Source of the DNA: an uncultured Lachnospiraceae bacterium
Lineage (GTDB): Bacteria; Bacillota; Clostridia; Lachnospirales; Lachnospiraceae
Reading direction: 5' to 3'
NCBI GenBank assembly: GCA_945836355.1
Contig: CAMALD010000117.1
Location: 1-5,353 of the forward strand
Length of the DNA: 5,353 nt
Position numbers and translations under genes: made by a program. Shown here one piece after another: positions 1 through 5,353 of the stretch. Below the pieces are notes generated by a model, which saw only the letters and a list, made by a program, of their open reading frames with translations, had not been told where the DNA came from and searched no databases. Numbering within the stretch: the first letter of the stretch is position 1; each line of letters opens with the position of its first letter.

Positions 1-1
1 A

Positions 2-940
2 TTTCATTTACCGGGGTTACGCTATAACTATCCGGTAAATATGTTCCTTGTGAGCATGATGGAGCAGTATCCCGATTTCTTTTATGAGAATGTCGAAATC
101 GGTTCCTTTTACGGGGAATTTCCGACATCTCTGTGGGGCGGCGGGAGATTTTGTAACGGCGACCAGTGCGGCTCTGCATTCATCCGGTATGTGATAAAAA
201 ACATCAATGCACATGGAATTCCGGTGCGTTACACATTTACGAATCCGGGATTAAGGCAGAAGGACCTGAGGGACGAATACTGCAATTTCTGTATGGATGC
301 GGCCGACAACGGCATGAACGAAGTGCTGGTTGTGAGCCCGGTTTTGGAAGAGTATATTCGCAAAAAATATCCGAAGTTTAAGATAAACAGCTCCACGTGT
401 AAGGAAATCAAGGATATTGACGCTCTGAATGCGGAGCTTGCCAAAGATTATGCGCTGGTTGTGCTGGATTACAACTTAAATAATCAGTGGGATTTGCTTG
501 AAAAAATTGAGGACAAGGGGCGCTGCGAGCTTTTGATCAATGCCTGCTGTGTGCCGAATTGTCCGAGAAGGGGCGACCATTACAAATGCATAGGGGAGCA
601 GCAGAGAATCGTCCTGTCAAACCGGAAGCTGCCGCAGAACATGCATAAGCCGATTCCGGGGTGGTACTGTGAATACGGTGATAAGAACAGTCTGTACACG
701 ATTCAGAACTATACGACCTTTATCTCACCGGAAGCAATCTTTGAGAAATATGTGCCTATGGGCTTTCGCAATTTTAAGCTTGAAGGAAGAACAGGCAATG
801 TATTTAACCTGATTGACCAGTATTGCCTGTGGATGATGAAGCCGGAGAAGCGTGATGAAGGCAGATTTATGCTGATTACCAATCTTCAGGCTGCAAAGAT
901 AATCACGGTTAACCACCCGAGACCGGAAAAGTGGCCGTAA
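2..940 (+). CDS. Cysteine-rich protein of unknown function, possibly U32-like TIM barrel (5'-partial)
   Basis: The function is not recognised with confidence. The frame is open to the left edge of the window, and the 13 residues before the first ATG (base 41) read like ordinary protein (LPGLRYNYPVN). No ribosome binding site precedes that ATG, so the true start lies upstream and the gene is cut by the window. The visible part is 312 residues. Numbering from the ATG at 41, there are 12 cysteines, including CNFC (81-84) and NACCVPNCPRR (167-177). A late FKLEGRTG (245-252) recalls the KIEGR motif of U32 'peptidase'-family proteins, and the Cys-rich segment before it recalls their cysteine cluster. 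This similarity is from memory and weak, so protease, RNA-modification or metal-cluster roles are all unproven. No membrane segment is visible. The stop is 49 bases before the lipoprotein gene on the same strand, so cotranscription is possible. Confidence 0.85.
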   Translation, partial: FHLPGLRYNYPVNMFLVSMMEQYPDFFYENVEIGSFYGEFPTSLWGGGRFCNGDQCGSAFIRYVIKNINAHGIPVRYTFTNPGLRQKDLRDEYCNFCMDAADNGMNEVLVVSPVLEEYIRKKYPKFKINSSTCKEIKDIDALNAELAKDYALVVLDYNLNNQWDLLEKIEDKGRCELLINACCVPNCPRRGDHYKCIGEQQRIVLSNRKLPQNMHKPIPGWYCEYGDKNSLYTIQNYTTFISPEAIFEKYVPMGFRNFKLEGRTGNVFNLIDQYCLWMMKPEKRDEGRFMLITNLQAAKIITVNHPRPEKWP

Positions 941-972
941 ATCAGGCGATAATGCGAATAAGAATTCGTAAG

Positions 973-979
973 AAAGGAA
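973..979 (+). promoter_or_regulatory. Ribosome binding site of the GH43-esterase lipoprotein gene
   Basis: AAAGGAA ends 10 bases before the ATG at 990. Together with the lipoprotein signal peptide that begins exactly there, it fixes the start codon. Confidence 0.75.
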
Positions 980-989
980 TGGAACAAAG

Positions 990-3869
990 ATGAGAAAGAG
1001 ACTTTTGGCACTAATCACAGGCGTCAGCTTGCTCGTCGGACTTGCTTCATGCGGGAAAGAGACCGTGCAGCCTGTAGAGCCGACCAAAGAGACGGAAGCA
1101 GCCCCGACAGAGGCGGCATCTGCGGATGGAACACCGACTGACGCGGCACCGACAGCTATTGAGCCGACCGAAACAGCACCGACGGAAGCGACACCGACAG
1201 AAACCCCGGCGGCGCCGACACCGGAGCAGGAAAAAGAGGACGAGACGAAGGTGACGGATGGCGCTTTGTTCCGTGACATCGAGCGTACAAGCTGCTATAA
1301 GGGATTAAAGTACAATAATCCGCTGATTACGCAGGCATTTGGCGCAGATCCGTATGCTATGGTTTACGGGGACACTCTTTATGTATATATGACTGCCGAT
1401 GTATTTGAGAAGAACAGTGCAGGAATCATAGGGGAAAATACCTACGGCAAGATTAAAGGTATCCGTGTGATTTCTACAAAGGATATGGTAAACTGGACCG
1501 ATCACGGCGAAATACATATTGCAGGAGTGAACGGCAGTGCAAAGTGGGCGCACAATTCCTGGGCACCGGCTGCTGCGTGGAAGAATATTGACGGCAAGGA
1601 TCAGTTCTTCCTGTACTTTGCGGATGGCGGCGGAGGAATCGGTGTGCTGCAGTCGGATTCTCCTACAGGACCGTTTAAGGATCCAATCGGCAAAGGTCTC
1701 ATTACAAGATCCACGCCGAATTGTGCGGATGTATTATGGCTTTTTGACCCGGCAGTCCTTGTAGATGATGACGGAAGAGCCTACATCTATTTTGGCGGCG
1801 GCGTGCCGCAGGGCAAGGAAGCACATCCGATGACCGGCAGAGTGGCAGAGCTTGGCGATGACATGATCAGTATCAAGGGAGAGCCGCAGCTGATTGATGC
1901 ACCGTATCTGTTTGAGGATTCCGGCATACACAAGTATGGCAACAAGTACTATTACACCTACTGCACCAACTGGTCCGTAGATGCAGACGGAAAGGCTACC
2001 TATGGCTTTAATAACGCAGAGATTGCCTGCATGGTCAGTGACAGTCCGATGGGACCGTTTGAGTTTAAGGAGACCATTCTGGATAATCCGGGCAAGGCAT
2101 TTGGGCTTTATGGCAACAACCACCACTGTGTCTTTGAGTTTAAGGGTGACTGGTACATCACCTACCACACCAGAGTGTTAGAGCAGGCGATGAAGGTGGA
2201 GAAGGGTTATCGCTGCACCTTTATCAATAAGTTTACAATGCAGGAGGACGGCACCATCGGCAAGATTAAGCAGACCAGAGACGGCTGTGAGGCTCTGGAC
2301 AATCTGAATCCGTATCAGACCGTCAATGCCTGCACATTCTCCCATCAGGCAGGTCTTGAGGTGACAGGCTCCGAACCGATCAGCAATTATTTCGGTTCCG
2401 GCGACATGGCACTCACCTCCATTGATACCGGTGATTTCTTCAAGGTATCCAATGTGGACTTCTCATACCGGGAGCCGGATTCTATCACCATGAACATTCG
2501 CAAGAGCGCGGAGCTTACCGAGGATTGTGTGATTGAGTTGCGCCTTGACAGCTTCCAGGGAGATGTCATCGGCTATGTACATGTGGCAGAGCTGTTGGAC
2601 AGTGTGGGCATAGCAGATGAGTTTACCGAGGTAACTGCAGAATTAAAAAAGAAGCCTGATGGCGTGCACAATCTTTACATGACCTTTAGCGGCAGCGGCT
2701 ATGAAATTCTGAATTGGAGGTTTAACGGAGCAGAAGTGAACTGGTATGATGATATGATTGAAACCTCCCTGATCTCTACCGGAGATAACGGTCGACTGGA
2801 AAAGGTAATGGCAAAGCTTGCAAACGGCGAGACCGTCAATGTTGCGTTTATCGGCGGTTCCGTGACAGAGGGTGCAGGTGCGGCGAAGATTACCGAGTCC
2901 TATGCGGATCAGGTGATTGCAAGACTGGAAAAGCTGTACCCGCAGGCAAATATCAATTATGTGAATGCCGGACTCGGCGGTACTCCGTCCCCCCTCGGCA
3001 TTATGCGTTATCACAGGGATGTCACGGATAAGCTGGGAATCGAGCCGGATCTGCTATTTATTGAATTCTCCGTAAACGACTATCAGGAGGCAACGAACGG
3101 CAGAGCCTTTGAGAGTCTGATAAGGGCTGCACTTAACGAGAATGAGAATACCGCGGTATGCCTGGTATTTGCAGTGTTTAAGTCCAAGTGGAACATGCAG
3201 GATAATTACATTCCGATGGGTAAGCTCTACGGCCTTCCGATGGTCAGCATCAAGGACGGCACCAAGCTGCCGTTTGAGAAAAAACAGCTGACCGATGCAA
3301 AGTTTTTCTCGGATGAATTTCATCCGACTTCCTACGGTCACGGTATTATGGCAGACTGCATTGCCTATATGCTCACCGAGGCTGCAAAGAAGGAGGTACC
3401 GGCGAGTGTTGCGGCAGTTCCGGAAAACAATGTGACCTCCAACGCATTTGAGGGAAGTCTGCTGGTGACTGCAGCTGATGCGAACGGCTGCGAGATCAAT
3501 GCGGGCAGCTTTAGCGCAAAGGATACCTCCGTTCATGGATTCATGAGAACCGGTCAAAGCGCATTCCCGGACAACTGGATGCATGCTAAAGATAGCGGAA
3601 ATGATGAATTTTCCATCAAGCTGACTTGCAAGAACATGCTCATTAACTATAAACAGAGCAGTTCTTCCGAGGCAGGAGCAATCGCAGTATATGTGGACGG
3701 TGAGTTTGCAAAGGAGATTAACTGCTACAATGCGGGCGGCTGGAATCAGTCCATCGTAGAGCTGGTACTTGATGAGGATGTCGCAGCGGAGCATACGATT
3801 ACCTTTCGCATGAAGGAAGGCGACGAGGAGAAGACCTTTACCATCCTTGCATTGTCCTATACGAAATAA
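990..3869 (+). CDS. Surface lipoprotein: GH43 glycosidase - CBM6-like - SGNH esterase - C-terminal beta-sandwich
   Basis: Probable surface enzyme that debranches arabinoxylan-like polysaccharide and removes ester groups. Residues 1-21 are a lipoprotein signal peptide (MRKR, hydrophobic core, lipobox LASC with Cys21). Residues 22-90 are a Thr/Pro/Glu/Ala stalk. GH43 spans about 105-435, with likely catalytic Asp120 (GADPYAM, base), Asp253 (LFDPAVL, pKa modulator) and Glu309 (FEDSGIHK, acid), plus His378/379 in GNNHH. These motifs resemble XynD-type arabinoxylan arabinofuranohydrolases, which also carry a CBM6. The CBM6-like domain is about 440-580. The SGNH hydrolase is about 612-800: Ser624 in IGGSVTEGAG, Gly in NAGLGGT (659-665), Asn696 in FSVND, and Asp775/His778 in DEFHP. 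A final beta-sandwich (about 815-959, YVDGEF at 901-906) resembles accessory domains of SGNH carbohydrate esterases. Family calls are firm. The exact sugar (arabinose or xylose) and acyl group (acetyl most likely) are inferred. A GH43-only annotation would miss the esterase half. Confidence 0.93.
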   Translation: MRKRLLALITGVSLLVGLASCGKETVQPVEPTKETEAAPTEAASADGTPTDAAPTAIEPTETAPTEATPTETPAAPTPEQEKEDETKVTDGALFRDIERTSCYKGLKYNNPLITQAFGADPYAMVYGDTLYVYMTADVFEKNSAGIIGENTYGKIKGIRVISTKDMVNWTDHGEIHIAGVNGSAKWAHNSWAPAAAWKNIDGKDQFFLYFADGGGGIGVLQSDSPTGPFKDPIGKGLITRSTPNCADVLWLFDPAVLVDDDGRAYIYFGGGVPQGKEAHPMTGRVAELGDDMISIKGEPQLIDAPYLFEDSGIHKYGNKYYYTYCTNWSVDADGKATYGFNNAEIACMVSDSPMGPFEFKETILDNPGKAFGLYGNNHHCVFEFKGDWYITYHTRVLEQAMKVEKGYRCTFINKFTMQEDGTIGKIKQTRDGCEALDNLNPYQTVNACTFSHQAGLEVTGSEPISNYFGSGDMALTSIDTGDFFKVSNVDFSYREPDSITMNIRKSAELTEDCVIELRLDSFQGDVIGYVHVAELLDSVGIADEFTEVTAELKKKPDGVHNLYMTFSGSGYEILNWRFNGAEVNWYDDMIETSLISTGDNGRLEKVMAKLANGETVNVAFIGGSVTEGAGAAKITESYADQVIARLEKLYPQANINYVNAGLGGTPSPLGIMRYHRDVTDKLGIEPDLLFIEFSVNDYQEATNGRAFESLIRAALNENENTAVCLVFAVFKSKWNMQDNYIPMGKLYGLPMVSIKDGTKLPFEKKQLTDAKFFSDEFHPTSYGHGIMADCIAYMLTEAAKKEVPASVAAVPENNVTSNAFEGSLLVTAADANGCEINAGSFSAKDTSVHGFMRTGQSAFPDNWMHAKDSGNDEFSIKLTCKNMLINYKQSSSSEAGAIAVYVDGEFAKEINCYNAGGWNQSIVELVLDEDVAAEHTITFRMKEGDEEKTFTILALSYTK
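1131..1205 (+). repeat. 15-bp degenerate tandem repeat encoding a PT pentad stalk
   Basis: Five consecutive 15-base units share the core CCGAC near the same position (for example ACACCGACTGACGCG at 1131 and GCACCGACGGAAGCG at 1176). They place Pro-Thr at residues 49-50, 54-55, 59-60, 64-65 and 69-70 of the lipoprotein, a strict five-residue period. The segment lies in the flexible stalk between the lipid-anchored cysteine and the GH43 domain. It probably spaces the enzyme from the membrane and through the cell wall. Irregular PT pairs flank the strict array (31-32, 39-40, 76-77). Confidence 0.85.
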
Positions 3870-3879
3870 ATGATATAAA
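3852..3879 (+). promoter_or_regulatory. Possible internal promoter for the second GH43 gene
   Basis: TTGTCC (3852-3857, four of six matches to TTGACA) is followed after 16 bases by TATAAA (3874-3879, five of six to TATAAT). A TG one base before the latter gives an extended -10, TGATATAAA. Transcription would start near 3886, leaving a leader of about 36 bases. The -35 lies inside the end of the lipoprotein gene. This is pattern matching in AT-rich DNA and could be chance. Confidence 0.25.
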
Positions 3880-3910
3880 CAGAATTGAAGAAATTCAAAG
3901 TATGTTGAGC

Positions 3911-3916
3911 GGGAGG
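3911..3916 (+). promoter_or_regulatory. Strong ribosome binding site of the second GH43 gene
   Basis: GGGAGG sits five bases before the ATG at 3922. It is closer to the anti-Shine-Dalgarno complement than the site of the upstream gene, suggesting efficient translation, and it fixes the start. Confidence 0.8.
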
Positions 3917-3921
3917 TTTTC

Positions 3922-5325
3922 ATGAAAAAACAGGCATTTAATCCGTATCTGCCGTCATGGGAGTATATCCCGGACGGCGAGCCGTATGTATTTGACGGCA
4001 GAGTATATGTATATGGTTCTCATGATTTTGCAAACGGTCATGTATTCTGCCTTGGCGACTATGTGTGCTGGTCTGCTCCGGTAGATGACCTTGGCGACTG
4101 GAGATATGAGGGCGTGATTTACGACAAGTGCGCCGACCCGTTTAACAGGGACGGCAGAATGTGTCTGTATGCACCGGATGTGACCGTTGGTCCTGACGGC
4201 AGATATTATCTGTATTATGTATTGGACCGCGTGTCCGTTGTATCGGTTGCGGTATGTGACACGCCGGCAGGAAAATATGAGTTCCTCGGATATGTGCATT
4301 ACAAGGACGGCACCAGACTCGGCGAGCGTCCGGGGGATGAGCCGCAGTTTGACCCGGGGGTGCTCACCGAGGGCGATAAGACCTATCTTTTTACGGGCTT
4401 TTGCGGAAGAGGGGACAAGAGCAGGCACGGCGCCATGGCTACCGTGCTTGGACCGGATATGCTGACCATCGAGGAGGAGCCGGTATTTGTGGCTCCGGGC
4501 TCAGAGTATTCGCAGGGCACCGACTTTGAGAATCATGCTTTTTTTGAGGCACCGTCCATCCGCAAAATCGGTGACACCTACTATTTTATCTATTCCTCTG
4601 AGGTAATGCATGAGCTTTGCTACGCCACCAGCAAAAAGCCTACCGGGGGATATGTGTACGGCGGAGTCATCGTCAGCAACTGCGATCTGCATATTGACAG
4701 CTATAAACCGGCAGATATGCCGGCAGCTTACGGTGCAAACAACCACGGAAGCATTGTTCAGATTAACGATGACTGGTATATTTTCTATCATCGTCATACC
4801 TACGGCACCTGGTACAGCAGACAGGGCTGTGCGGAAAAGCTTACCATTTTGCCGGACGGCACCATTATGCAGGCGGAAATCACCTCGTGCGGTCTGAACG
4901 GAGGACCGTTGAAGGGGGAAGGCGAGTACCCGACCTATCTGGCGTGCCACCTGTTCACGAAAACGCCGAGCATCTATGTCGGCGCGCCATCCAGCCCGAG
5001 AATTGTGCAGGATGGTAAGGACGGTGATGAGTGTACCGCTTATCTGACTAATATCACCGACGGCGCGACGGCAGGCTTCAAGTCCTTTGATATCAAAGGC
5101 CTGAAGGAGATTGCGATTGATGTGCATGGCTATATGAACGGCGTATTCCATATCAAGACCCGCTGGGACGGCGAGAGCATCGGCGATATCCGCGTGTCCA
5201 ATTCAAATATCTGGGAACGCTTTTCCACACCGGTCAGCCTTCCGGATGGCGTGTACGATTTGTACTTTACCTTTGAGGGCAGCGGAAATGTCGGAATGAA
5301 GTCCTTCACATTGATTTGCGGGTAA
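3922..5325 (+). CDS. Cytoplasmic GH43 family glycoside hydrolase with C-terminal CBM6-like domain
   Basis: Probably hydrolyses arabino- or xylo-oligosaccharides after uptake. There is no signal peptide: the start MKKQAFNPYLPSWEYIP runs straight into the first propeller blade. Likely catalytic residues are Asp18 (IPDGEPYVF; Glu20 sits beside it), Asp144 (QFDPGVL) and Glu209 (FFEAPSIRK), with His275 in GANNHGS as the probable conserved propeller-centre histidine. Spacings fit GH43 enzymes. The propeller covers about 7-325. Residues 335-467 form a beta-rich domain ending GVYDLYFTFEGSG, similar to the CBM6-like domain of the upstream lipoprotein (GVHNLYMTFSGSG). The length is normal for a GH43 plus one accessory domain. 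It lies 52 bases after the lipoprotein gene, so an operon is likely. Activity could be alpha-L-arabinofuranosidase, beta-xylosidase or another GH43 specificity. Motifs alone do not decide. Confidence 0.92.
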   Translation: MKKQAFNPYLPSWEYIPDGEPYVFDGRVYVYGSHDFANGHVFCLGDYVCWSAPVDDLGDWRYEGVIYDKCADPFNRDGRMCLYAPDVTVGPDGRYYLYYVLDRVSVVSVAVCDTPAGKYEFLGYVHYKDGTRLGERPGDEPQFDPGVLTEGDKTYLFTGFCGRGDKSRHGAMATVLGPDMLTIEEEPVFVAPGSEYSQGTDFENHAFFEAPSIRKIGDTYYFIYSSEVMHELCYATSKKPTGGYVYGGVIVSNCDLHIDSYKPADMPAAYGANNHGSIVQINDDWYIFYHRHTYGTWYSRQGCAEKLTILPDGTIMQAEITSCGLNGGPLKGEGEYPTYLACHLFTKTPSIYVGAPSSPRIVQDGKDGDECTAYLTNITDGATAGFKSFDIKGLKEIAIDVHGYMNGVFHIKTRWDGESIGDIRVSNSNIWERFSTPVSLPDGVYDLYFTFEGSGNVGMKSFTLICG

Positions 5326-5330
5326 ATAAA

Positions 5331-5347
5331 CAGCGGCATGCCGCCTG
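5331..5347. other. GC-rich palindrome after the last gene, possible terminator stem
   Basis: GCGGCATGCCGC (5333-5344) is a perfect 12-base palindrome starting eight bases after the stop codon. CAG and CTG on either side extend the stem with a one-base bulge. The window ends six bases later with no T-run visible (CACAAA). It may be the stem of an intrinsic terminator, an RNA-stabilising hairpin, or chance. Confidence 0.35.
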
Positions 5348-5353
5348 CACAAA

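Noticed and set aside
41..43. ATG at 41 as the true start of the first gene
   Set aside because: There is no ribosome binding site before it, and the frame continues open with protein-like residues to the window edge, so the gene is 5'-truncated.
948..953. GATAAT as a -10 box for the lipoprotein gene
   Set aside because: No acceptable -35 element lies 16-18 bases upstream (the region reads GGAAAA), so a promoter is not supported.
941..989. Intrinsic terminator between the first and second genes
   Set aside because: The only stem is a weak AT-rich dyad without a following T-run, so readthrough is expected.
725..1279. Minus-strand open frame of 184 codons rich in repeated SVG/ASVG
   Set aside because: Its repeats are the mirror of the PT stalk repeat on the + strand. 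It spans the end of one real gene and the start of the next, and its upstream part makes no recognisable protein.
3054..3923. Minus-strand open frame of 289 codons opposite the SGNH and C-terminal domains
   Set aside because: It lies almost wholly antisense to a gene with clear catalytic motifs, its composition (Cys, His, Ile, Leu rich) is typical of a shadow frame, and it matches no family I know.
4501..5151. Minus-strand open frame of 216 codons opposite the second GH43 gene
   Set aside because: It is antisense to a well-supported coding region and shows no domain or motif.

Overview
The window holds three genes, all on the + strand and closely spaced (gaps of 49 and 52 bases). They look like part of a plant-polysaccharide utilisation locus of an anaerobic gut or rumen Firmicute, most likely a Lachnospiraceae member. 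That placement is an inference from the protein style, the A/G-rich ribosome binding sites, the roughly balanced base composition and the Gram-positive-type lipoprotein with a Thr/Pro/Glu-rich stalk. No marker gene is present to prove it.

Layout. Bases 2-940 are the 3' part of a gene that starts before the window. It encodes a cysteine-rich protein of unknown function with a faint resemblance to U32-family TIM-barrel proteins. Bases 990-3869 encode a 959-residue secreted lipoprotein with, in order, a lipobox, a PT-repeat stalk, a GH43 glycosidase domain resembling arabinoxylan arabinofuranohydrolases (XynD type), a CBM6-like domain, an SGNH/GDSL-type esterase domain and a C-terminal beta-sandwich. 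Bases 3922-5325 encode a second GH43 enzyme. It has no signal peptide and carries a C-terminal CBM6-like domain related to the one in the lipoprotein. The last 28 bases hold a GC-rich palindrome. The minus strand shows no credible gene.

How they may work together (inference). The lipoprotein, anchored on the cell surface, could remove arabinose (or xylose) side groups and acyl (probably acetyl) esters from the same decorated xylan-like chain. Imported oligosaccharides could then be trimmed in the cytoplasm by the second GH43 enzyme. No transporter or regulator lies in the window. The first gene has no obvious role in this scheme and may simply be an upstream neighbour.

The most notable item is the single polypeptide joining a GH43-CBM6 unit to an SGNH esterase with complete-looking catalytic blocks. 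The parts belong to known families. I see no evidence of a wholly new type of system.
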